Below the pieces are notes generated by a model that ran no database searches, was not told where the DNA came from, and saw nothing but the letters and a program-made list of their open reading frames with translations. Position numbers and translations under genes: made by a program. A stretch of DNA of 38,650 bases from Silene noctiflora (taxonomy: Eukaryota; Streptophyta; Magnoliopsida; Caryophyllales; Caryophyllaceae). The stretch covers positions 128,491 through 167,140 of the forward strand of contig VHZZ01000828.1 in NCBI GenBank assembly GCA_009801015.1, read 5' to 3'. Numbering within the stretch: position 1 is the stretch's first letter; every line of letters starts with the position of its first letter. Of the stretch, positions 1 to 12,200 are shown in pieces.

Positions 1-299
1 TTCATTTGAGTATAAATTTCGTATTATTTACTACTTCATCCCTTTTCATTGAATTGTTAACATTTACTTTTTGCACAAATATTAAGAAAATGAGATATCT
101 CTATTTTCATATGTTTAGTTACACAATTATTCTCATGTAAGCCCCACATATTTTGGCACTAACCAATCGAAAGGTATAAAAGTAGACAAGGGTATGTGAG
201 TCATTTAATTGATAAAAAAATATTCATAGATAGTAATGTAGACAATCAAGCGGAACGGGGTAAAATAGAAAACGTAAACAATTTAATGGTATAAACGAA

Positions 300-2100
300 A
301 TATTATTTTTTTCGCATATTTTAATTATGATAAAAGATGGTATACTTCTTAATATGTTGTCCCACATTGAAAAATTATGTAGAAGTGGTAAATATATTAC
401 ATATAAATAGTAGAATTGTCCCACATTGAAAGATTACCATTAGGTGGATAATCCTATGATTATAAATATGAGACATTTTTGAAACGTGGGCATAAAAAGA
501 ACTCTTTTGAGTTTCTATTATTAAAGATTAATTAATAATTAATTAATGTAGGAAAGTATCCTAAATAATATTTTTGATATAAAAAATATAGTGGAAATTA
601 TTTTAACTATTATTATAATTAGAATACGATATATATTTTCTATAATATATTTAATAATTATAATATATTTACATTTCATTTGACAAAACAGTATTGTAAA
701 AAAATTATGAAAATAATATAATTAGATTAATGGTAAAAAAATGCTATCATTAGAGTAATTTCATATTATTTGCAAATATTTTAATTATGATAAAAGAATA
801 GAAAAAAAAAGTATGAATATTAATAGATGGTATATACTATTACATTGAAAAAATGGTGTATTTCTTAGTATGTTATTTGTCCCACATTGAAAAGTAATAC
901 AAGTGTGGTGAATAAATTACTTATAAATAGTATAATTGTCCTACATCGAAAGATTAACATAAGATGAGGTGATTCTATGATTATTATATAAATAAGAGAC
1001 ATCATTGTAACTTAGATATCAACCCAAAATCTGTTGAGTCTCTTAAGCATTATCTTAGAGAGCTGTCAAGAGTTTGTATCATTCTCTCCACAATATGATA
1101 TAATTTCTATATTATATTCAAGTGATGATGATTATAATTTTTACTTATATAAAAACTTATACATTTCATTTGACAAAAAAAATATCATAAAAAAAATTAT
1201 GAAAATTATATAATTAGATTTGTGGTAAAAAAATGCTATGATTAGAGTATATCATTTGCACATATTTTAACTATGATAAAAAAAAGTACAAATATTAATA
1301 GATAATATAGTATTTGTTCATTATCAAATTGGGTTGGATATCGAAATAGGTGCGAAAAATATGGAGAACTTCTCAGTATATTATTTGTCCCATATTGAAA
1401 AATAAAGTAGGTGTGATAAATATACTACGAATAAATAATTGAATTATCCCACATCAGAAGATTTGTCATAAGGTAATTCGTCCCACATTAGAAGATTATC
1501 ATAAGGTGGGGTGATTCCATGATTATAAATAAGAGTCGTCATTGAAACTTAGGTATCAACACAAAATCTTTTGCGTTTATCAAGTATCATAAGGTGGGTG
1601 AATTGTCCAATATCAGAAGATTATCACAAGGTAGTGTGATCCCATGATTATAAATAAGAGTTATCATGAAACTTAGATATCAACACAATATATTTTGAGT
1701 AACTCAAGTGCAATAATAGAAGCAATAACATATAAATATTAAGCACGTAAATATTTATCGTGGCGATTATAAATTAGTAATATTATAATATGTTTATCTA
1801 AAAAAAAAATTCTGAAAATAATATAACTATATTTGTGGTAAAAAAATGCTATCTTTTCATATAATTTACACATACTAAAAATTGTGTAATTTTTAATTAA
1901 TAAATTTGTCTCACATTGAAAAATAATGTAGGTGTGATGAATATAATATGTATATATAGTTGAATGGTCNAAAATCAAAAGATTATGGAGTGACCCTATG
2001 ATTATAAATAAGAGTATCATTGAACTTAGTATCAATCTAAAATCTTTTGAGTCTCTCAAATATTGTCTTAGAAAGCTCTTATAATAAGAGTTTATATTAA
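300..2100 (+). repeat. Diverged tandem array of roughly 300-550 bp units with paired USE-like and TATA-like motifs
   Basis: Each unit repeats the same order: an AT-rich lead with ATTTTAATTATGATAAAA, then GTCCCACATTG, a TATAAATA-type box, a second GTCCCACATYR motif, a second TATAAATA box followed by AGAG, and a tail with ACTTAGATATCAACACAAAA and CTTTTGAGTCTCTCAAG. Motif starts and paired A/T boxes: 359/402, 418/461, 879/922, 938/987, 1387/1430 (box degenerate), 1480/1524, 1605/1649, 1908/1951. A further eroded motif lies near 1967 with a box at 2003. The gap between motif and box is exactly 32 bp in the 359, 418, 879, 1387 and 1908 pairs, 33 bp in the 1480 and 1605 pairs, and about 38 bp at 938. 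Copies are clearly diverged, so the array is not recent. Confidence 0.7.
359..468 (+). promoter_or_regulatory. Best-preserved pair of snRNA-type promoter modules
   Basis: GTCCCACATTG at 359-369 is followed after 32 bp by TATAAATA at 402-409. The same motif at 418-428 is followed after 32 bp by TATAAATA at 461-468. Plant snRNA genes use an upstream sequence element close to RTCCCACATCG, with a TATA box roughly 33-35 bp downstream for polymerase II and about 23-24 bp for polymerase III. The spacing here fits the polymerase II type. No known U snRNA sequence follows, so whether these modules act as promoters is inference. Similar motif pairs also occur in some plant repeats. Confidence 0.4.
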
Positions 2101-2298
2101 CGGATGCGTCAGCTACATCAATAACATATACTTAGTAAATATTAACCCTTACAATCTTTTTTTTCATTAACAAAGTGTTTTATCTTTTATTTTATTTGAA
2201 AAAGATATGGTAATCATATGTCATCAAATAATTAGACATAATATGTAGCATTACAACTAAGTTAATTACCCCGTTGCAACACACGGGTATCAAACTAG

Positions 2299-3228
2299 TA
2301 TATGTATTGTTTAATAGAAACTTTTTTTCTTATTTGATCTTTTTTGTGTTCAGGGCCTAGCGCGATCACAAATTCAGGTTTGCATACACTACCAAAGTCA
2401 GAACTTACAACAAAGCTAGCCCTGTGAATTTCACGGGTAATAGAACTAGTTTCACCATTAAAACACCAAAACCTTTCCAAAAACCCTACTAATTAGTAGA
2501 TTTAAAGTCTTATTGTCTCTCGAACCTAGTAATTTTTCATGTTTGTTTATGGGTGTAGTATCATTATTCATACATGTTTATCTACCATAATCAAAAACAA
2601 TAATTCAAAGTAAACAATTTCTCTTTTTAACATTGTCTTCATTTAGTGTAGTCGATACTGTTAGATTGAGTGTTTGTATCTGGATTATCCTTCAAATATG
2701 ATGGATATTAAGTAGCTTATTTTATGCTTTTAATTTAGCAATGAATGAGTTAGTTTATCCGATTGAGTTAATTGGAAGGGCCATAGGAAATCAGAACCTT
2801 TAACATATACTCGTATCAAGGCCAAATCTCAACATATAAATACATAATGTGTACCAAAAAAAATTAATAATATGAAACTACTTAATTGGAAATTGAGAAA
2901 TGTGATAAGAAAATTAACCGTGTTAATTGAATAGGCAGTAGACCCATTGAACTAGGGCGAGTTTAGAATGATTGTAAATACGATGTTGCAATATATACGT
3001 ACTAGTTTCAATGGTGAACATGATCATGTTTTCTACAAACCCTATACCAAATGGTTACCTCTTTAAACAAGGAGACAATGATTCACCAAATCAGCAGGAA
3101 AATCAATCAAATAACTAGCAATACAATGCCGCTATTGTAACATCTAAAGTTAAAATCGTTTCTCAGATTCTCAACGAGGCTTGCAACCTAATACTCGGTG
3201 CATCTGATATTCAAGAGGTGCAAACACA
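2299..3228. other. 3' flank of THO2, no gene recognised
   Basis: AT-rich spacer between the Helitron end and the THO2 stop codon. Its right part must hold the 3' untranslated region and poly(A) site of THO2. I could not single out one poly(A) signal. Short open frames here (for example 2295-2480) have no recognisable product. Confidence 0.5.
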
Positions 3229-6200
3229 TCACTTCCTATGCCTTCGTTTGGCTTCAGCTCTCTGCCTCTTCTCATCATCCCATTCGCGCTCATATATTCT
3301 GGATAACACTCATCAAGGATAGACTATATTTGAATATAATATTCTACTACCAATAAACACAAAACAGGCAAATAAGATACGCCAAATATGAAAATTGTAC
3401 GATTTAGACGACTAGACATCCATAATAAATATACTTGTTTCAAGATAATAATAGTATTATGACTAGCAAAATATTGTAAAAAATACGGAAAAGTGGCACG
3501 TATTTCTGAAGCAAGCAGAATAGCGAAAAATGAAAGGTATTTTTGAGTCACGGCGTACTTCATAAACAGCTACCTCTGACATATAGCCAAATAAATAATA
3601 GGTGCACAGAAACTGCAGCAAAGTGTTCACACTTTCAAAGTACGTGTAAAGATGCAGCAAATATAACAAGTCTAAAGGATACGGTTCGATATCACGGCGT
3701 GCAATCTTGCCAGCTGGTTCTTTAACGTGCATCCTTATGCCAGGTTCCTCGAAGTAAGCTGGACGCTGCACAACTGAACTTTTTCTGTCTCCTCTCTCTC
3801 TGCCATCATAAGACTGAGACATGCCAATGGGCAATGAAGATGGTGGAGCAACAGGGGAATGTTCTCCAGGTTCACCACCAGGAATATGTTCTCGTTTAAG
3901 TTTCCTCCTCTTTGAAGCAGCAGCTGAATCCATTTCCTCTTTTAAAAGAATTTCTCGATCCCTCTCCCGTTCACGTTCTTTCTCCCTTTCTCGGTCATCC
4001 ACCTTATACAACAATAGCTAATAAGTTTTCACGGATATGTAAATGACATACTCGTGCGAAAATGCAAAACACATCGTGGCAGAAAAGAATGACATGCAAA
4101 TCGTTGAAAAAGTTCAACATACATCAACTACTACCACCAGACACTTGAGAGTTGAGACCATAACACTGATGCATGAAGAGGTATCTGAATGTATATTATT
4201 GTCTTGGAAAAAATGGTTTGTCAGCTGTCTACTCTCCTCTTCTTGATCTAGCTAGATTCTATTAGTACACAAGGTTTTCTATACAGACTGATTCATCCAT
4301 CAGTAATATCGCAAGTTCAAGAAAAGAGGGGAGACAGAAGAACAATGAAGAGAGGCGTCTTATGGCAAGTTTGAATCAGCAAAACTAGCCACCAAAGGCC
4401 GAGGACTGCAAAAAAGGAAACTTAAGGCAACACAAGAACTGCAGATAGAATCAACCAAAAACCCAATATAAAGTTCAAGGAACTACAGTGGAGTTAACTT
4501 TCAGATATACCATCAATTTGCAAAAAAATCAGGATGGAGTATTGACCCGATGTACGGAGGGATCAGCCGTGCTTACTACACTATGAGACCATACAATAGC
4601 AATTTAGTGGCTTTACCAAGGGTCCAAGAATTGCTCGTCACCAAGAGATTTGTAATCTGATCATTTCAATGGTATTTTTACAGAAAGTCAGATTAAACCA
4701 CCTATTGTCACTACCACAGAATAAGACGCGATAACATACCTTGATTATCAGAGTATCCCTGTCTTCTCGCTTTCTATCTCTAAGTTCCTCTTCTCTACGT
4801 CGCTTAGGATCATCTTGAACTGTTGACAAGTTTTCCTCTGACCGCCTACGTTCTTTCTCCTCTTGCATAGGAGAAAGCCTCTGAGCATGTCTACCAGTTC
4901 CAAATCTCCTGTCAAAATCATCATCTCGTCGGCTGGCGTTAACAGATTGTGGAACCACGTGAGGTGGTAAAGGTGGCGGCGGCGGCAAATTCTTAGAATG
5001 AAATCGATCTTCATTATGTGATTTATCACTAGAGGCTTCATTGTAACGCAATTTAGCTCTCTCATCCTTGCTTCTATCATCCCTCGATTTCTCGTTTAGG
5101 CCATCGAAACTCCGATCAGCTCTCCGTTCAGAAACCTTTTCAACTGAACGCTCTCTTCCATATCTCTCCATCGATCTCTCTCTCAGTTTAGCAGAAGAAA
5201 TATCGTCTACACGACTCCGCTCTGATCTTTCTCGATGCTCTCTATCGTACTTATCACCGCTTTTCTCCTTTGACCTATCGCTAAGCTTATCAGTGCCTCG
5301 GCCTAAAACTAGTTCATCTTCCCCCGACTTATCCAAATCTAATGGACATAACTTGTCTGTTACTTTTTGGTCAATAATCCTCTCCCGATCAACTGTAACC
5401 TCCATCTCTCTCATATCAGAATCACCCTTACGCCGTTTATGCGACCTATCCTGGTCATCTGCAGGACTAGCTCTCTTCTGTTCTCTCGCAATAGGCTTGC
5501 CAGCAGCATCATACCTAGGAGAATGGACTGGGCGATGTGGGGCCCGATGGGGATCAGAATGATCAGCATCATCGTCCATCAATGAACCCCTCAAATCTGA
5601 GGACTTTGTGGGGCCACCATCGCCCCGTGTTTCATTGACTTCTAAATCTAATTTTCCATATGCACCCTCAGTTTTAGGTGCACCTGAACTGCCATTATTA
5701 GCAGAAGCGCTTACAATATTTGTGGGCCCTATTTGCCTACTTTCTGTAACATGAGTTATATAATCTCTCTCAACACCAGACGCACCACTTGCTCTACCAG
5801 CAGTTTTTGCTGATTTAGCGTCATCTTTAGGATCCTGTTTTTGAGGCCTTGAACCCGATCCAGGCAAGGCCCGCTTAGCCGCAGCTCTTAGCTGTACCAA
5901 AACAAAAGTAACTTTGAATAAAAACGCTAACAGCATATCAAGCTCTGGATGAGCAAATAAGTGGAAACTACAAACTTCGATCAAAATAATACCAAGTATT
6001 ACTCTTTATGTAGAAAGACTGCTAGATATCAAAATCATTCACCACCAATGAGAGTAGCAAACAAGGCTCAATTGAAGTATAAAACCATACATGAAATAAG
6101 ATTCATGCCAGGAAATGAAACAACGTTCATGGCAGAAACGGAAGATTCATGCCAGGAAATGAAACAACGTTCATGGCAGAAACGGAATGAACATATGCAT

Positions 6201-9200
6201 TGTTAAACAAATTCTAAACATTTATTGAATCACATAGGAAGAATTTTATTGATACACAACCTCAACATGTACAAGTCATCGAGACGACACTGACTATACT
6301 TCTATAAACGCATATATCAATAATTTTGGTCGTAAATATATATTTATGAAAAAAAAATCGATAACAAATGTAAATATTTTAGTTTCATATTGCAGTTGAT
6401 CAAATTTTTAACATATTCATGGTCCAAATATTAAAACCTTGACTAAAAAGTCAAATGGGAAGGATCTTCACAGAGGGAGTCTTACAACACGGAAAAAAAA
6501 AATGCCTATGATGGCATACTATGGGTAGAAATGTAAATATTAAGATGAGATTAACTTTTGAGAACAAAGGGAAAGGCTTTACAGATACTTTGCCATATAT
6601 TTAATGTTGTTCAAGCAAGCCACTTAATACAATTATACAAACAACATTGTTCTAGTAAGACCCTCTTCTAAATGAAACGCTGGATATTGACCAATATATT
6701 CCATAGGAGAAACTAGTCAGAACTATTACCAAATACTATTAACAAACAGATTCTCAGCATGATGGAAGCATCATTCATATTTCACATATTTACTTACGTA
6801 CAGATGTTCTAGGACAGTGGGATTACCTCAGTTTCGGATGCTCTTGCTGTTTGCTTCGCAATGTTATCATCCATTGTCTTACCAGAAACCTCCTCTATTA
6901 GTTTTTGACTCTCCAAAGACCTAGATATTCCTACTGATGTACCACTCGACTGTGCTTCTGCCCCATTTGCACCTTTCAACTTAGTAACACCTGGACCACT
7001 CTCTGGCCTCTCTGACCTTCCATCAACAGACTTCACTCGATTTGTTTGGTCTCTATGAGAATTCACAGAATCCACAGCTTGAGCTTCACTGGCAACTCTT
7101 CCCGCAATGGGTTCAGTTAGAGATACACCAATTCCTGAACCATTACTAGTTGACCTCAAAGCCACTGTCTGCGCAGGTTTTAGTTCAACATATCCCATCC
7201 CAAATTCATCTTCTGATACCCAGGAAGGCTGGCCAGATGAAAGAGGCAGTTAGGCATGAATTAACAAATACGAGTAAATGACAATATGTAACATGTCATA
7301 CCAAACATTTTTCTCCATAGAATAAAAATTTGTACACACATACGTGTATGTACATGCATGCATGCTATTTCATAGGCATATGGTGACCAAAATCTAAAAA
7401 CAATACAGCCGACACAAGTCATTAATGGTACATATAGATTTTTCCCCAAAATTCTTTAGCACTTGTCAATCATAAATTATTTTCTAAAAGACAGCCTTTC
7501 TCCTCTAAATCAGATGTAACAGAGTGTTTGAAATTCGCCAAAATAATTGTTGAGTTTTATTCCTAACCATAAATGCACACCAGTAAGTGGTAAACATAGC
7601 CTAAACTGACTAAATTACCACATGATAGTAAAATATAGACTTCGAGATCTATAGTAAAATAATAGCGCCTTCCAGCTGCAGTTAAAACGTAGACGAATAT
7701 CATAAACGTTGTCAGTTTTGACTTAGTTATTTTATACTTATGTTGCTCTTGTATTATGCATACCTGCTTGTCACAGATGGTGTATGACCGTATGAGAGAG
7801 GAACTGAGCAAGCTTATGAAACAATGTGGTGTCACGACTAAATACAGCTCAAAGATAAGGAGATCATGCTTCAAATTGACAAACATGCATTGAGATATTG
7901 ATCAATCTCCAATTTAGATTGATTACCAATTGATAAACAAATAGGTAAATGGATGATCCATATTTAAGTTTTCTACGTTTGCCTAACCCTTTTCTTTAGG
8001 AGAATTATGGGAAGAGTGGAAGAGTCAAGAGACTGAGGGATGGGATTGGACGATGAGGAAGGGTAGAAAGTAGAATGGTCAACTGACCACCTTTCTCAAA
8101 AAAGTGGAATTATTAACCTCACTCTTACAACTCTTAAGATGCAAACAAACCACAGCATTACCCCCAGTACCTCAAGGGATCCAGCAAACAATTTTTACAA
8201 TTCTTAAATACAGCTACAAATATTCAAACAAGCTTTTGGGTGTGCCTATTTAGCCATCCAAATTCGCTTGAGACACAATCCAGAATATTTTTTACACAAG
8301 TCCTATATATGAAAGGTTTTGTCAGACAGTCTAAGACTAGCCCTGTAAATGAATTGATCGATTTGTACTTGTGCTTATAAAACGATTTCCTGTCGTCAAC
8401 ATACAAACTGCAATCTATGACTGAGAATTTACCTTTCTAGCAGCGAGTGCAGCTGCCACACCAGTAGCTAGAACCTTTAAATCTTCTCTTTCATCACCTT
8501 TGATCTTTGCAACCTGTCCATGTGACATAATATCAGCGACTGCCATGTGATTTTGATTGTACTTCGATGTGATTTAAATTTATTTGGCTACTCACTCGTT
8601 TCTCAATGTTAATCCCACTCTTTCTAGTAACGGGAAAAACACTTGATATTTTTGTTAGCAATATCAGACCATTACGAATTTCCATATATTCCACAGATTC
8701 CAAGCACTGTATCAGCAGCCGTGTGATTCTTTGACTCCATTTCCAGTGCACCTAAAAAAAGTTCAATGAGTTATCTTTTATCGTAATGAAATCACAAAGA
8801 AATCTAGAGTACAATAACCTATATGTTCACACATAAAATATCCACGATAGTATATTGGTGACACACATTAAAACTTGTCTTAACACATAACAGGGAAGCA
8901 CAGCAGACTGCACATGCAGAAGCCAAAATAATAGCTGAAGTAGAACTCCCAAGTCAAACAAAAGAACTAGTGCCTATAGACACAGCTGAAAAAAAGGCAC
9001 ACAAACAAGTATCAAGAGATATTTCCTCTCATCTGATAACTAATTTTGGCCAAATATTTAGGAGTATATGGTATGTGCAATGGTTAACTAGGTAGTACCA
9101 AAACGGACACGGACACGTGATATGGCATCCCATGAAATTTAGGACACGGGACACATTCTTTAATTAAATTTAATAAAATTTATATTTTGTAGTTACAAAC

Positions 9201-12200
9201 GTACGATTTTATTTTTGTAAAAGTATTTTAAATTAAACTTAAAAAGTGGAGGTAAAACTTGACTTTGACTATAACTCATTCTGATTTCCCACCCAAATCC
9301 ATTTTCTAATCAATCTCTTTCGACATCTCATTCCTCATCGAAAGAACATCATTCACCTCCACTTCAACTCATTTCCCCACTATAAAACAATGCACAATAT
9401 TCAACTTAAATTCAACTTGATTTCGTTTCAAAGTGTCAGAAATGTGTTCAAATAGCATGGACACATGTCCGAGACGTGTCCAAATACCATGGACACGTGC
9501 CAAATAAATGAAGAAAGTTAGACATGGCTTTATAGGTTTTCAACACGTTTAGGCGTGTGTCCGACGAGTGTTGGTATCCGACACGGTGTCAGACACAGAA
9601 CGGCTGGTTAGGAGGAGTGTTTGTGCTACCTAGATGGTTAAGGAGTGGGTTGAATAATTGAGGAGTAACAATTTGAACTTTCTTCCTCCATCCCAGTTGC
9701 AAAACTGCCTCTCTCCTCCCACCACAATCTCTCCCCCTTTCAGCTCTCATCTTCACATATGGACAGTTCATAAAAGTACCCCTACAATCAGTTTCCTAAT
9801 TACTGATCTGTGCTCCCACACTCCTACAGAACTCAATAAATAAGTACCTAAATCCCTTGGTTATTTTCTGAATCATTAGAGCATCATGTTCGTCACAAAC
9901 AGAACTATCAGTTGCTTAAAAAAGTACAGACACAAAAAGAGGTCTAACACAAACGAGCTAGGCGTGAATGCAAAAAAATATTGTGAGCACTAGACAATCA
10001 AAGTGAGTTACATCATCAATTCTATCACATAGAACACAGAATAATCAGGATTCAAGACTCATTGAGCCTCACCTTTATGAACTGGCCATATGTGACACGC
10101 TGACTATTTGGATATCTATAATAGACTGCAAACCCAGGCATGTTACCACATTCACGCTCGTAAATAGTCTCAGCACTCTGAAACAAATTGTCAGTATCAT
10201 TAGAAAAATTTACCAAGAACAAAAAGATCCTCACTGCAAAAATAAATAAATAAACAAAGTTACCTTCCATTTGTAGGCCATTTCCAATGTCTCAAACAAG
10301 AACCTGCCTAGCCTACCAGCCTCATACTCAGTGCAGCAGCATATCATGGGGTGTAGAGTTTTGCATATTAAGACATCAATATGATTGACTGTGTTAAAAT
10401 ACGGAGTGCCCAATGAATGAAGAGTGTGGACAAACTTGGCACAGTAAATAGCATCAGGCATGCTGAATGTACAACGAGGAAAAATACAACGCTGCAGGAA
10501 CTCCATGTTAATTTTCAATGTATCAGGACAAGAGCTCAACCAATTATCTTTTTCTCTAGCGAGTCTCCTGCGAACAGAAGCAACATGGTCCTCGTGTTTC
10601 TGAAGCTCGCTCGTCAAACGATCCAAGGTTTCTTGAATTCTCTCCTTCTCTTTCTTCCTCTTAGCGATTGCGGAACTTGAATTATCAGACAGCTCATCTA
10701 ACGCATTGAGAGCTGCATGCTGCTTGACAATTTCAGACTCATAGCGATTCCTTGGAACATAAAGATCATATAACGTCAGACCCCAGAAAGTGGCATACAG
10801 ATCCGGGGAAAGGCTGTTCCATGCTTTTGAGGGTAGCATAGTTCTGATTGTATTAAGAAGATCAGACCATCTGCACAATCAAAACACATGTCAGCATATA
10901 CCCAGAGCAATTAGCCACTCGTGAAACCAGCATATTTAACTATAAACTCCACCAGTATATCAATTAAGGCATCGACTCACTAACTCAAAGAATGACTACT
11001 CCATTTCAATGTGTCAGTCTCACGAGTCACAGAGATATTATCTTAAGATCTTCTCATACGAGAATATGTACTAAGAACGAGAAATAGTTGAGTTCAGTGG
11101 TGGCAAGGACACGGCAATGATGCATATCCCACAATTACAATGTAAAACTACAGGTGCGAAAGAAAGAAAAAGAACTACCTCCCATGTTTTTTAGAGCCCA
11201 CATCCAAAACCAATGAACCAGCACCAACTGGCTCTGATTCTTTTGCCATTCCTTTATCAACACCACACATAGGCCATGAAACAGACCTGCTTTCACACTT
11301 AAAGAGCCTCATGACTGGCCGAAATATCAAGAATGCTACCTGTGGGAGCAGGGAAGTGAAAGATTGCACACTTGTCAGGTTGAAAATAGGCAACAGTGTC
11401 GTTCTATTACAAATTTGGGAATAAAGCCAACCTCGGGATCAAGGTGGTATAGATGGACAAGATCGCTAAGACTGGGTATTAGCTCTGCATAAGCAGTTGC
11501 GGGGCTGACTGCGCTACAAAGGAATTCCACATACTGAAGAAGAATACCATGGCATCTGTCAAACTGTTCACACACCATTTTTATATAAGGTGCATCTGCA
11601 TTGATAACAACCCTACAAAACAAAATAAGTGCGCGAAAAATAAATCCCAAGAAATTAAAAGGAAAAGTTATATTGAATCCATCCCAGGCAGATTACATAA
11701 ACTTAGACTAGGTTCCCCTCACAGATTTTCTCACAAATCTTAATCATAATTGATATCCAGCATTTATTATGATATGAATAAAAATGAACAATACGACAGA
11801 GTACTAATCTGACCAAAATTTAACAGCACCATTTATGTTTATCGCCTGCTAACATAACGTAATAGGGATGAGATGCATATAGGTTTTCAAAGTTCTACTG
11901 GCCCACAAACTACTAATAACTGTCATTAAGCAGAGGCACGAAATGTTTAAAATTGCAACTTTTACAAGAGGAGCCGAGGAGGACATCGGAGCGTGAAAGG
12001 AATCAAGTGCAAAATATTACATAGGTGAGAATATCTGAAACAGAAACGTCATAGTGACCAAATCAAAAAGCACACACTATAAATCATGCAATTAATTTAA
12101 AGAGAAGCAGCATATCTCACACTGAACGATATTGGGCAATAAGTAGCAGAAGAGGGATAGCCAGCTTTGGCTCTTCTTTGGGAAGCAGAGAGTCTCTCAG

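Larger units (their letters stand above)
1..2298 (+). mobile_element. Helitron, 3' part, non-autonomous; left end outside the window
   Basis: The right end has the three marks of a Helitron 3' terminus. A short hairpin has arms CCCGT at 2270-2274 and ACGGG at 2283-2287. Seven bases later comes CTAG at 2295-2298, and the next base is T, the expected host base. No inverted repeats or target duplication are expected for this class and none were seen. I found no convincing 5' TC-type start, so the element probably begins before base 1; equally, the left part of this stretch might not belong to it. No Rep/helicase coding sequence is visible. The inside is very AT-rich and holds a diverged tandem array described separately. 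The 3' end call is firm, the extent is inferred. Confidence 0.6.

Noticed and set aside
1739-2059. Minus-strand open frame of 106 codons
   Set aside because: AT-rich and tyrosine/isoleucine-heavy, runs through the tandem array, and includes an unknown base. It looks like chance.
3821-4021. Plus-strand open frame ending in an RSLSRSRSF-like serine/arginine run
   Set aside because: Antisense image of the [14 protein letters not shown] coding sequence of THO2 exon 31, not an SR protein.
5068-5562. Plus-strand open frame of 164 codons, serine-rich
   Set aside because: It is the complement of the R/D/E/S-rich tail of THO2 exon 30. Low-complexity codons there avoid stops on the opposite strand.
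7563-7886. 107-codon minus-strand frame in THO2 intron 28
   Set aside because: THO2 joins in phase across this region (AARK to [10 protein letters not shown]), and the frame's hydrophobic composition fits translated AT-rich intron sequence.
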